Assembly: GCA_949474265.1 (NCBI GenBank)
Contig: CASXBC010000010.1
Location: forward strand, 1-38,485
Origin: an uncultured bacterium
GTDB taxonomy: Bacteria; Bacillota; Clostridia; Christensenellales; UBA1242
Length of the DNA stretch: 38,485 bases
Direction: 5' to 3'
The position numbers and the translations under genes are program-made. Shown here in pieces: positions 1 through 5,808 of this stretch (positions are counted from its first letter, which is position 1; the number at the start of each line of letters is the position of its first letter). Under the pieces are notes generated by a model, which ran no database searches, was not told where the DNA came from, and saw only the letters and a program-made list of their open reading frames with translations.

Positions 1-1
1 T

Positions 2-1006
2 GAATCTCGTCGTATCGATAATCAGCTTCGTGGTCGTGCTTCTCGTCAAGGAGACCCAGGTTCAAGCGTTTTCTTCTTGTCACTTGAAGATGACCTCATT
101 CGTCGTTTTGGTGGAGATAGATTGAAAAATATTGCAATGTTTTTCAAACTTCAAGAAGATACACCAATTCAGCTTAAAATTATCTCAAGACAAATTGAAT
201 CTGCTCAAAAGAAAATCGAAATTCAAAACTTTGGTGTCAGAAAAACTGTTCTTCAATTTGATGACGTTATGAATGCCCAAAGAGAAGTTATGTATGGCGA
301 AAGAAACAGGGTTTTGGATGGCATTGAAGTCAGAGAACAAATCTATAATATGTTTCCAAAAGTTATTTCAAAATTCTGTGATAAATGCGTAGATGATGAA
401 AAACCATATTTTGAATGGGATTATGCAAAAATAAATCAAGAACTTGAAAGAGGTATTTTGGAAAGAGATTCAAACACAATCACAGAAGAATTTTGTGAGG
501 GCTTTGACAGAGCTGATTTGGAAGATGCACTTTTAGAACTTGTAAAAAAACGCTATAATGAAAGAATTGTCGAAGCAGAACAATTTGGAATTGAATTTGA
601 AAATATTGAAAAGTTTGTTTTGCTTAAGGTCGTTGATTCAAATTGGATGAACCACATTGATGATATGCAGACCATGAAAAATGAGATTTTTGCACGTGGT
701 TTCGGTGGAAAGGACCCAATAAATGAGTATAAGGCAGAAGCTTATGATATGTTTGATGAAATGATTGAACGTATCAGACAGACTGTTGTTGTGCTTCTTC
801 TCAACACTCGTATTGAAATAAACAATCCACAACCTAGACCTCAACCAAAAATGACAGAAGCAAAGGTCTATGACCCAGCCAAAAAGCCTGAGACAAACCA
901 AGTGCAACAGACAGTCAGAAACACATCCAAAAAAGTTGGAAGAAATGACACTTGCCCTTGTGGAAGCGGAAAGAAATACAAAAACTGTTGTGGAAGAGAA
1001 GAGTAA
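2..1006 (+). CDS. secA: SecA preprotein translocase ATPase, C-terminal part (5' cut by window edge)
   Basis: SecA is the cytosolic motor that drives unfolded preproteins through SecYEG. The reading frame is open from base 2 and begins inside the second helicase domain: the first residues read ESRRIDNQLRGRASRQGDPG, the conserved arginine-finger region of SecA. The helical scaffold and wing domains follow (WMNHIDDMQTMKNEIFARGF, then DPINEYKAEAYDMFDEM). The protein ends in a SEC-C zinc motif, CPCGSGKKYKNCCG, which in this family binds SecB or ribosomes. Two details differ from the common sequence: GRASRQGD instead of GRSGRQGD, and a divergent GFGGKDP where most SecA have YGQRDP. No terminator separates it from the Nudix gene 38 bp downstream, so read-through into that gene is likely. 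Confidence 0.97.
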   Translation, partial: ESRRIDNQLRGRASRQGDPGSSVFFLSLEDDLIRRFGGDRLKNIAMFFKLQEDTPIQLKIISRQIESAQKKIEIQNFGVRKTVLQFDDVMNAQREVMYGERNRVLDGIEVREQIYNMFPKVISKFCDKCVDDEKPYFEWDYAKINQELERGILERDSNTITEEFCEGFDRADLEDALLELVKKRYNERIVEAEQFGIEFENIEKFVLLKVVDSNWMNHIDDMQTMKNEIFARGFGGKDPINEYKAEAYDMFDEMIERIRQTVVVLLLNTRIEINNPQPRPQPKMTEAKVYDPAKKPETNQVQQTVRNTSKKVGRNDTCPCGSGKKYKNCCGREE

Positions 1007-1044
1007 ACTGCAAATTTATGCTTTTAAGTTTTGTGGAGGATTGA

Positions 1045-1596
1045 ATGGCTAAAGAAGAATTTTTTGATGTTTTAAATAGTTTTGGTGAATACACAAACAA
1101 AATAGCCAGCAGAAATGAGTGCCATGAAAAAGGCTTGTGGCATAAAGCTGTGGTGGTTTTTGTTGTCAGCAATGACAACAAGAGAGTTTTGCTTCAACAA
1201 AGAAGTGCTTTGAAAAAATTGTGGCCAAATTTGTGGGATATAACAGCTGGTGGTCATGTGCTGGCTGGAGAACTTGGTCATCAGGCAGTGCTTAGGGAAA
1301 CCAAGGAAGAACTTGGCATTGAGTTGAAAAGTGGTGATTTGGAATTTATTGGTGCTACAACATCAGAAAATATCAAGGGCGACATTATAAACCGCCATTA
1401 CAACGAATATTATATTGCTCACGAGGATATTGACACAAAAACTCTTTCTTTGCAAGAAGAGGAAGTGCAAGCTATTAAATGGTTTGATAAAGAAGAAATA
1501 ATTAGCAGAGTGAAAAATAATTATGAGAACTTGACAGACAAAGTAGGTGTTTGGAACTATTTAATTAAATATTTTGAAATCATTGAAAAAAAATAG
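1045..1596 (+). CDS. Nudix hydrolase, YfcD/IPP-isomerase-like subgroup
   Basis: This 183-aa protein has a complete Nudix box: GHVLAGE, seven residues, then RETKEELGI, which supplies the metal-binding glutamates for cleaving nucleoside diphosphates linked to another moiety. The N-terminal stretch ending in KGLWHKAVVVFVV and the later EYYIAHEDI...EVQAIKWF segment are typical of the subgroup related to isopentenyl-diphosphate isomerase (YfcD-like), whose substrates are mostly unknown. The ATG at 1045 is preceded by GGAGGA at 1035-1040. The gene sits 38 bp after secA and 38 bp before the first HD-domain gene on the same strand, so an operon is plausible. The family is certain, the substrate is not. 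Confidence 0.9.
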   Translation: MAKEEFFDVLNSFGEYTNKIASRNECHEKGLWHKAVVVFVVSNDNKRVLLQQRSALKKLWPNLWDITAGGHVLAGELGHQAVLRETKEELGIELKSGDLEFIGATTSENIKGDIINRHYNEYYIAHEDIDTKTLSLQEEEVQAIKWFDKEEIISRVKNNYENLTDKVGVWNYLIKYFEIIEKK

Positions 1597-1634
1597 TTTT
1601 TTGCAAAAAGAACATAAAGTTGTGAGGAATGCAA

Positions 1635-2216
1635 ATGAAAAGCCAAATAGAATTTTTTAAATATATTGAAGAGTTGAAAAAAGTGACGAGATTTAAAAGC
1701 TTTGAGCCTTTGCATGAAAGTGTTGCTGGTCATATCTTTGGCACAATGTTTATTGCTCATGACCTTATGGGCAGGTTTGATTTGAAAGTTGACAAAGCTC
1801 ATGTTTTGGAACTTTTGCTTTTTCATGACTTGGCAGAAGCTGGTATGAAATTTGATATAGAAGCTCCCAAAAGTGCTGCGAATGAACAAATAAAGATAAA
1901 TAAACATGAAACTGAAATGCTGAAAATAAAAGGTATAAGCGAAAAATTTGATAAACCATTTTTGCTAAAACTTTTTACAGAATTTGAAGAAAAAATGACA
2001 AGAGAAGCTATTTTTGCAAATTTGGTAGACAAAATTGATGCCCAAAATCACATGGTGCAAAATAATTGTGCGGGGCTTTTGTGTGAGGCTGATTATGATT
2101 TTATCATACATTTTGCAGATAAATTTATTGAGCATTTTCCTCAGTTGTGTGAGGTTGAAACTGAATTGCAAAAACAACTTACTGATTTAAAAAACAGTTT
2201 TCTTAATAAAAAGTAG
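1635..2216 (+). CDS. HD-domain phosphohydrolase (YfbR-like), intact copy
   Basis: The protein has 193 aa. HD-domain metal ligands are visible: H33 (in ESVAGH), H64-D65 (FHDLAEAG) and D132 (VDKID). The spacing fits the HD_3/YfbR group, which includes 5'-deoxynucleotidases that hydrolyse dNMPs. I chose ATG 1635 rather than the in-frame ATG at 1629, because the only ribosome site, GTGAGG at 1622-1627, abuts 1629 but lies 7 nt before 1635. The product then begins MKSQIEFFKY, which aligns end to end with the neighbouring paralogue (MKNANGFFKY). Being next to a Nudix gene fits nucleotide-pool housekeeping, but the substrate is an inference from family membership. Confidence 0.85.
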   Translation: MKSQIEFFKYIEELKKVTRFKSFEPLHESVAGHIFGTMFIAHDLMGRFDLKVDKAHVLELLLFHDLAEAGMKFDIEAPKSAANEQIKINKHETEMLKIKGISEKFDKPFLLKLFTEFEEKMTREAIFANLVDKIDAQNHMVQNNCAGLLCEADYDFIIHFADKFIEHFPQLCEVETELQKQLTDLKNSFLNKK

Positions 2217-2234
2217 TATGAAAGGTAAAAACAA

Positions 2235-2816
2235 ATGAAAAATGCTAATGGATTTTTTAAATATAGTGAATTAATAAAAAAAGTTACAAAATTTGAAAGG
2301 TTTAAGGAACAACATGAAAGTGTTGCTGGTCATGTTTTTGGTGCAATGTTTATTGCCCACGACCTTATGGATAGGTTTGATTTGAAAGTTGACAAAGCTC
2401 ATGTTTTGGAGTTGATTTTGTTTCATGATTTAGCTGAGGCAGGAATGAAGTTTGATTTTGCTGCTCCAGATTGTGTTTCAAATGAAAATGTAATAAAACA
2501 AAAAGCAATATTGGAAATGGAAAAAATAAACTATTTGAGCAAAACTTTCAACAAACCATTTTTGCTAGATTTCTTTAATGAATTTGAAAATGCCTAAACG
2601 AGAGAGTCTAAACTAGCAAACTTATGTGACAAACTTGATGCTCAAAATCACATGGTGCAAAATGGCTGTGCTGGAGTTGATTGTGTTGAAGAGTTTGATT
2701 TCAACATTCATTATGCGGATAAATTTATTAAGTATTTTCCAGAGTTGAATGGCGTGGTAGAGGAATTTCAAAAAAAATTTATTTCTCTTAAAAACAAATT
2801 TTTAAATAAAAAATAG
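2235..2816 (+). pseudogene. Tandem paralogue of the HD-domain gene, interrupted by an in-frame TAA
   Basis: From ATG 2235 (AAAGG at 2221-2225) the frame encodes a close relative of the upstream HD protein, keeping the first three metal-ligand positions (H33, H64, D65). A TAA at 2595-2597 occupies codon 121, exactly where the intact copy has Met121. After it the same frame continues for 72 codons (TRESKLANLCDKLDAQNHMV... to NKFLNKK) and ends at TAG 2814-2816. The two copies are therefore the same length (193 codons) and align without gaps. Translation to the TAA would give 120 aa lacking the fourth metal ligand. The intact tail shows no frameshift or other stop, so the lesion is recent, read through, or a base-call error. 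A terminator follows at once. Confidence 0.85.
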
Positions 2817-2848
2817 AAGGTGTTTATTTGCACCTTTTCTTTTTTTTT
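2815..2848 (+). terminator. Intrinsic terminator after the HD-domain pair
   Basis: The stem AAGGTG (2817-2822) pairs with CACCTT (2831-2836) across an 8-nt loop and is followed by a T-rich run to 2848. It closes the secA-Nudix-HD transcription unit. Confidence 0.8.
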
Positions 2849-2852
2849 GCTA

Positions 2853-2881
2853 TTGACTTGTGTGTTTTCTTATGCTAATAT
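2853..2881 (+). promoter_or_regulatory. Sigma-70 promoter of the 151-aa unknown gene
   Basis: TTGACT (2853-2858), a 17-bp spacer, then TAATAT (2876-2881). It starts 5 bp after the preceding terminator and gives a leader of about 60 nt. Confidence 0.75.
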
Positions 2882-2949
2882 ACTTGTCGAGATATAAATA
2901 CATAATAGAAATTGTGATTTAGTAAAAAACAGCAAAGGAGAAAATAAAA

Positions 2950-3405
2950 ATGGCAAAGTATGAAGCAAGCGAAGTTGCAGCAAAATGGTGGGCAGACAAA
3001 TTGGATGGCTCTGCAAAACAAGATAATGGAGCACCAGAAATGGCTGGTGGCTTTGGAGCATTGCTTATGATGATGAGTTCAATGAAGAATGCTGTTGATG
3101 CTGGCAAGAGAGAAGAATTTAGAGCTATATTGGAAGCAAAAGTTGATGAAGCACTTGAACGCTATGGCTCTTGCAATTTGATGGTTGATTATGGTGCGGA
3201 GGGTTTGCTTGCTCTTGCTGCACAACAAGTTGGAATTAACTGTGGAACAGGCAGTGCTTTTCCTGTTAAGACCTTTATGACTGTTTCAAAAGAATCAGTT
3301 AAAGTGTCTTATGGATATGGTGCAACACCAAATCAAATTTACAAACAAGACCCAACAAAAGCTTCTGCAGAAGGCAAGAAAAATTCTGACGGAGGAAGGG
3401 TTTAA
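2950..3405 (+). CDS. Unknown 151-aa cytosolic protein
   Basis: I cannot assign a function. The protein is soluble, with no signal peptide or membrane segment. The N-terminus is helical with AAKWWADKL (residues 10-18), followed by a Gly/Met-rich patch (MAGGFGALLMMM, 31-42), a charged helix (53-71), a GINCG motif (95-99), AFPVKTFM (103-110) and KVSYGYGA (118-125), and a polar tail. I have the impression of similar AAKWWAD...NCG...FPxKT proteins in gut Firmicutes and phage genomes, but that is recollection, not a search. The start is firm: AAAGGAG lies just before the ATG at 2950. It has its own promoter (2853-2881) and terminator (3416-3438), so it is a single-gene unit beside the regulator module. 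Confidence 0.8.
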   Translation: MAKYEASEVAAKWWADKLDGSAKQDNGAPEMAGGFGALLMMMSSMKNAVDAGKREEFRAILEAKVDEALERYGSCNLMVDYGAEGLLALAAQQVGINCGTGSAFPVKTFMTVSKESVKVSYGYGATPNQIYKQDPTKASAEGKKNSDGGRV

Positions 3406-3415
3406 AAATTAAATC

Positions 3416-3438
3416 AAGAGACAGTAGTCTCTTTTTTT
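3416..3438 (+). terminator. Intrinsic terminator after the 151-aa unknown gene
   Basis: AGAGAC (3417-3422), loop AGTA, GTCTCT (3427-3432), then seven T. Confidence 0.85.
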
Positions 3439-3448
3439 ATTGCAAACA

Positions 3449-3467
3449 ATCTGATTATTAATCAGAT
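3449..3467. promoter_or_regulatory. Palindromic operator O1 upstream of the first XRE regulator
   Basis: A perfect 19-bp inverted repeat with arms ATCTGATTA and TAATCAGAT around a central T (3458). The 17-bp core TCTGATTATTAATCAGA recurs exactly at 3958-3974 in front of the second regulator. Its centre lies 48 bp upstream of the regulator start at 3506. It is probably the binding site of one or both HTH proteins encoded here. Confidence 0.75.
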
Positions 3468-3505
3468 ATGAAGTTTTTTATTTTATTTATTGGCAATATA
3501 TCTAT

Positions 3506-3715
3506 ATGAATAATGAAACTTTTGGAGCTAGACTTAAATCATTAAGAATAGAGCAGGGGCTTACGCAGGTCAAACTTGCTGAAGCCTTGAAAATAGATAA
3601 GTCTACAATAGCAAAATATGAAACTGATAAAATCACACCTAGCATAGAAATGCTAATTGTTTTTGTTAAGTATTTTGGTGTGACAGCAGATTATTTGCTT
3701 GGGCTTGAAGATTAA
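3506..3715 (+). CDS. XRE/Cro-CI family HTH repressor, copy 1
   Basis: This 69-aa protein is a single HTH_3 domain: FGARLKSLRIEQGLTQVKLA (helices 1-2), then the recognition region KIDKSTIAKYETD, then the closing helices ending DYLLGLED. It has no C-terminal sensor or dimerisation domain, so it is a minimal dimeric DNA-binding protein like phage Cro. No Shine-Dalgarno sequence precedes ATG 3506. Operator O1 lies upstream, which suggests autoregulation. The recognition region DKSTIAKYETD is identical in the second regulator at 4019, although the rest of the two proteins has diverged, which explains why both carry the same operator. The 3' end overlaps the stop of the minus-strand gene by 4 bp. 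Confidence 0.88.
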   Translation: MNNETFGARLKSLRIEQGLTQVKLAEALKIDKSTIAKYETDKITPSIEMLIVFVKYFGVTADYLLGLED

Positions 3716-3942
3716 TTTTTTGTTATCTCTTGCCATATTGCGTGTGATAAACAATCTATGTTATCAGATTTAAAATAATTCATTAAAATTTGTGTTATTT
3801 CTTTGTTGTTCCAAAGAAATCTGTTTCTTATTTTCATACAAACTGCGAAATGTAATGTGAAAGAGTCAAATTGAATTATTTTGTTAATTTCTATTTCTTG
3901 TTTCATTTCTTCTTTTATTTTATTTAAAAGTGATTTTACCAT
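3712..3942 (-). CDS. Small 76-aa protein, resembling DUF6794-type proteins
   Basis: The gene lies opposite and between the two HTH genes. It is supported by a good ribosome site (TTGGAG, 6 nt before the ATG at 3942) and by a promoter at 3984-4012. The protein starts with a Lys/Glu-rich helix (residues 1-22). Next comes a segment LHFAVCMKIRNRFLW and a C-terminal SDNIDCLSHAIWQEI. The order 'HF-x-x-x-M-x-IRN...LW' followed by an acidic DxxSxxI motif reminds me of the DUF6794 family of small unknown bacterial proteins; this is pattern memory only. There is no signal peptide or membrane segment. The shared operator makes co-regulation with the HTH proteins likely, so a toxin-antitoxin-like or regulatory partner role is possible but unproven. 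Confidence 0.7.
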   Translation of the reverse strand: MVKSLLNKIKEEMKQEIEINKIIQFDSFTLHFAVCMKIRNRFLWNNKEITQILMNYFKSDNIDCLSHAIWQEITKN

Positions 3943-3956
3943 TTTTTCTCCAACAA

Positions 3957-3975
3957 TTCTGATTATTAATCAGAA
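3957..3975. promoter_or_regulatory. Palindromic operator O2, same core as O1
   Basis: Arms TTCTGATTA and TAATCAGAA around a central T at 3966. It lies between the divergent starts of the 76-aa gene (3942, minus) and the second HTH gene (4019, plus). The core matches O1 for 17 of 17 bases. Confidence 0.78.
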
Positions 3976-3983
3976 TGCAAGTA

Positions 3984-4012
3984 ATTATACTGATTATCTG
4001 TCAGAATGTAAA
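3984..4012 (-). promoter_or_regulatory. Promoter of the 76-aa minus-strand gene
   Basis: On the minus strand TTTACA (4012-4007), 17 bp, TATAAT (3989-3984). The spacer holds operator O3, and the new transcript runs through O2. On the plus strand TATACT (3986-3991) overlaps this -10 box and may serve the second HTH gene. Confidence 0.6.
3990..4004. promoter_or_regulatory. Half-degenerate operator O3
   Basis: CTGATTA, central T, then CTGTCAG: one perfect and one imperfect half-site. Its centre is 31 bp from that of O2 (about three helical turns), suiting cooperative binding on one DNA face. It lies inside the 17-bp spacer of the minus-strand promoter. Confidence 0.6.
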
Positions 4013-4018
4013 GAGAAA

Positions 4019-4225
4019 ATGGGTAAAAGTATGTATACGTTAGGAAAAAAACTAAAAGAATTGAGAGAAGAAAAGGGGCTTACACAAATAGAGTTGGCTC
4101 AGATTTTCTTTTTGGATAAATCTACAATTGCAAAATATGAAACAGATACAATTGAGCCAACATTTACAATGATTAAACGCTTTGCAAAGTTTTATAAGGT
4201 TGACCTCAATTATTTTGATGATTAA
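4019..4225 (+). CDS. XRE/Cro-CI family HTH repressor, copy 2
   Basis: This 68-aa protein is a single HTH_3 domain: LGKKLKELREEKGLTQIELA, then FLDKSTIAKYETD, then a closing helix ending NYFDD. The frame is open further upstream, but those codons run through operators O2 and O3 and overlap the opposite gene. ATG 4019, with AAAGAG at 4010-4015, gives a length matching copy 1 (69 aa); ATG 4031 is the alternative. The recognition region is identical to copy 1, while most other positions differ, so selection appears to have kept DNA specificity. Two operator sites lie directly upstream, indicating autoregulation and cross-regulation with copy 1. Confidence 0.85.
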   Translation: MGKSMYTLGKKLKELREEKGLTQIELAQIFFLDKSTIAKYETDTIEPTFTMIKRFAKFYKVDLNYFDD

Positions 4226-4246
4226 TACAATGCTTATTGAAAATAC

Positions 4247-4275
4247 TTGACAAGTAAATATATTTATGTTAATTT
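4247..4275 (+). promoter_or_regulatory. Promoter of the rpsF operon
   Basis: TTGACA (4247-4252), 17 bp, TAATTT (4270-4275). It leaves a 5' leader of about 75 nt before rpsF, long enough for autoregulatory structure, though I cannot identify a known S6:S18 leader in it. Confidence 0.55.
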
Positions 4276-4355
4276 ATATATGCAGTAAAAATTTGCTGTC
4301 CTTGCTCTTTTGCGGTTGTTGCATGAGAGCCATTAGTCCAAAAGGAGGTAAAAAG

Positions 4356-4637
4356 ATGAATAAGTACGAACTTATGTTTATCGTTGAGAGCGATGTTTCT
4401 GAAGAGAAAAGAGAACAACTTATCGCAAAATTCAAAGCTTATGTTGAAGCTCACAACGGAAATCTCGAAGGTATCGAGAAAGTTGGCATGAAGAAACTTG
4501 CTTATCCTATCAACTTCAAAAACGAAGGATTTTATGTTATTTTCAACATGAACATGGACCCAACAGAAGTTGATGCTATGAGCAAACTTATGAACATCAC
4601 AGATGGTATTTGCCGTCACATGTTTGTAAGAAAATAG
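4356..4637 (+). CDS. rpsF: 30S ribosomal protein S6
   Basis: S6 binds the central domain of 16S rRNA as a heterodimer with S18, encoded two genes downstream. The 93-aa product begins MNKYELMFIVESDVSEEKRE and contains KVGMKKLAYPINFKNEGFYV, both diagnostic of S6, and has normal length. The frame extends upstream to 4266, but ATG 4356, behind a near-perfect AAAGGAGG at 4341-4348, is the canonical start. The order rpsF-ssb-rpsR is the usual Bacillota operon. Confidence 0.97.
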   Translation: MNKYELMFIVESDVSEEKREQLIAKFKAYVEAHNGNLEGIEKVGMKKLAYPINFKNEGFYVIFNMNMDPTEVDAMSKLMNITDGICRHMFVRK

Positions 4638-4677
4638 TTTGTTTTCTGGCACAATATGTGTCAAACCACAAACAAAG

Positions 4678-4690
4678 GTGTCAAGGACAC
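4678..4690 (+). promoter_or_regulatory. Hairpin in the rpsF-ssb gap
   Basis: GTGTC-AAG-GACAC, a 5-bp stem 41 nt before the ssb start, with a second weak pairing (AGGTG with CACC, about 4698-4714) after it. There is no T run, so it is not a terminator. It may affect mRNA stability or translation; the evidence is weak. Confidence 0.3.
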
Positions 4691-4730
4691 AATAGCAGGT
4701 GTTGTTTTAGCACCACCTAAGGAGAAAATT

Positions 4731-5159
4731 ATGAATAAAGTTATGTTAATTGGAAATTTGACCAGAGACCCAGAGCTTCAAACCACAAATGGTGGAGTTT
4801 CAGTTTGCAGATTCTCATTGGCAGTTACAAGAAGATTTGCAAATTCTGATGGCGAAAGAGAAGCTGATTTCATCAACATCACAGTTTGGAGAAATCAAGC
4901 AGAAAATTGCCACAAATATTTGAAGAAAGGTTCAAAGTGTGCAGTTATTGGAAGAATCCAAACTTCAAGTTATGATGCACCAGATGGTTCAAAGAGATAC
5001 ACAACTGACGTTGTTGCTGATGAAGTTGAATTTATCAGTTCAAGAAACTCAAGTGATTCTGACGAAGGCAGTTCTTTTGCTCCAAGTGAAAGCAAATCTT
5101 CTGCAAAGAAGGAAACTGCAGAACTTGAAGAAATTGACGACGACAGCCTTCCATTCTAA
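4731..5159 (+). CDS. ssb: Single-stranded DNA-binding protein
   Basis: SSB coats single-stranded DNA during replication and repair and recruits partners through its tail. The 142-aa product has an N-terminal OB fold (MNKVMLIGNLTRDPEL, residues 1-16; DFINITVWRNQAE about 46-58; GSKCAVIGRIQTSSYD), a Ser-rich acidic linker and the interaction tail ending DDDSLPF. The start is ATG 4731 behind AAGGAG; codons in the same frame upstream of it belong to the intergenic leader. Lying between rpsF and rpsR, it is co-transcribed with them. Confidence 0.97.
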   Translation: MNKVMLIGNLTRDPELQTTNGGVSVCRFSLAVTRRFANSDGEREADFINITVWRNQAENCHKYLKKGSKCAVIGRIQTSSYDAPDGSKRYTTDVVADEVEFISSRNSSDSDEGSSFAPSESKSSAKKETAELEEIDDDSLPF

Positions 5160-5174
5160 CAGTCTGCGACTGTT
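5158..5174 (+). promoter_or_regulatory. Short hairpin at the end of ssb
   Basis: AACAGT-CTGCG-ACTGTT followed by only a short T stretch. It overlaps the ssb stop and could act as a weak attenuator between ssb and rpsR. Confidence 0.35.
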
Positions 5175-5195
5175 TTAGGGGATGAAAAAAATAAA

Positions 5196-5212
5196 AACAC
5201 ACATGGTGTGTT
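5196..5212 (+). promoter_or_regulatory. Hairpin directly upstream of the rpsR ribosome site
   Basis: AACACAC-ATG-GTGTGTT is a perfect 7-bp stem ending 2-3 nt before the AAAGGAG of rpsR. It is a candidate RNA element controlling or protecting rpsR; I know of no described element with this form. Confidence 0.4.
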
Positions 5213-5228
5213 GTAAAGGAGACGAAAT

Positions 5229-5492
5229 ATGAGCGAAGTAGCAGTAAAAAGCGAAGAAAAAGTTGTTAAAAAGTTTCGTAAGCCTGCAAAGAAGAAAGTT
5301 TGTGCTTTCTGCGTTGCTGGAGAAAAAACTATTGACTATAAAGATGTAGCTAAAATCAGAAAATACATCACAGAAAAAGGCAAAATTTTGCCAAGACGCC
5401 AAACAGGTGTTTGCTCTTATCACCAAAGAGAACTTGCAAATGCAATTAAGAGAGCAAGAAATATGGCACTTCTTCCATACGTTGGAGATTAA
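5229..5492 (+). CDS. rpsR: 30S ribosomal protein S18
   Basis: S18 pairs with S6 in the platform of the small subunit. The 87-aa product has the S18 core ([20 protein letters not shown], then [13 protein letters not shown]). It keeps the zinc-binding form: CAFC near residue 25 and C-x-x-H in GVCSYHQ, the 'C+' type that is replaced by a zinc-free paralogue under zinc limitation in some bacteria. AAAGGAG precedes ATG 5229 by 7-8 nt. A short basic N-terminal extension is rich in Lys and Glu. Confidence 0.97.
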   Translation: MSEVAVKSEEKVVKKFRKPAKKKVCAFCVAGEKTIDYKDVAKIRKYITEKGKILPRRQTGVCSYHQRELANAIKRARNMALLPYVGD

Positions 5493-5515
5493 TTTTTAAA
5501 AGGAGAACAAGTAAT

Positions 5516-5719
5516 ATGCAAAAAGAAATACATCCAGATTATCATGAAGTAACTGTTGTATGTGCATGTGGAAACACTTTCAAGACAGGTTCTTGTGTGA
5601 AAGGTGACACTCTTAAGATTGATATCTGCAACAAATGCCACCCATTTTACACAGGGAAGAAGAAAGTTGTTGATGCTAGCGGAACAGTTGAAAACTTCAA
5701 AAAGAAATACAATCTGTAA
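5516..5719 (+). CDS. rpmE: 50S ribosomal protein L31, zinc-binding type
   Basis: This 67-aa protein starts [12 protein letters not shown] and carries four cysteines at 16, 18, 38 and 41 in CACGN and [13 protein letters not shown]. It is thus the zinc-containing type A L31. AAAGGAG precedes the ATG. It follows rpsR by 23 bp and is the last gene of the ribosomal unit, closed by the terminator at 5733. Placement before DUF1385/prmC/prfA matches the conserved order of many Clostridia, here split by one inserted minus-strand gene. Confidence 0.96.
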   Translation: MQKEIHPDYHEVTVVCACGNTFKTGSCVKGDTLKIDICNKCHPFYTGKKKVVDASGTVENFKKKYNL

Positions 5720-5732
5720 GATTATAAAAAAT

Positions 5733-5761
5733 GACGAGAAATTATTTTCGTCTTTTTTTTG
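5733..5761 (+). terminator. Terminator after rpmE
   Basis: GACGA (5733-5737) pairs with TCGTC (5748-5752), with further A-T pairs inside the loop, then eight T. Confidence 0.75.
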
Positions 5762-5774
5762 TTTGGAGAAAAGA

Positions 5775-5803
5775 AAAAGCATACCAAAATTGGTATGCTT
5801 TTG
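5775..5803. terminator. Bidirectional terminator between rpmE and the 257-aa gene
   Basis: The 20-bp perfect palindrome GCATACCAAAATTGGTATGC (5779-5798) is flanked by A on the left and T on the right. It can end transcription from both sides and serves the minus-strand gene at 5809. Confidence 0.85.
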
Positions 5804-5808
5804 TTGTT

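Noticed and set aside
638-907. Minus-strand open frames inside secA, cysS, recD2, the P-type ATPase and others
   Set aside because: They lie opposite strongly conserved genes, lack ribosome sites and encode low-complexity Phe/Ser/Ile/Asn-rich sequences, as expected from the reverse complement of AT-rich coding DNA.
2595-2597. TAA as a recoded sense codon or an alternative genetic code
   Set aside because: TAA, TAG and TGA all end clearly defined genes in this window, and there is no readthrough signal visible around this TAA; mutation or base error is simpler.
2598-2816. Downstream half of the second HD gene as an independent gene
   Set aside because: It is in the same frame as the upstream half and aligns with the C-terminus of the intact copy; it has no start codon with a ribosome site.
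3881-4018. Upstream extension of the second HTH gene (46 extra codons)
   Set aside because: It runs through operators O2 and O3 and overlaps the well-supported minus-strand gene; ATG 4019 gives a product matching the length of the sister protein.
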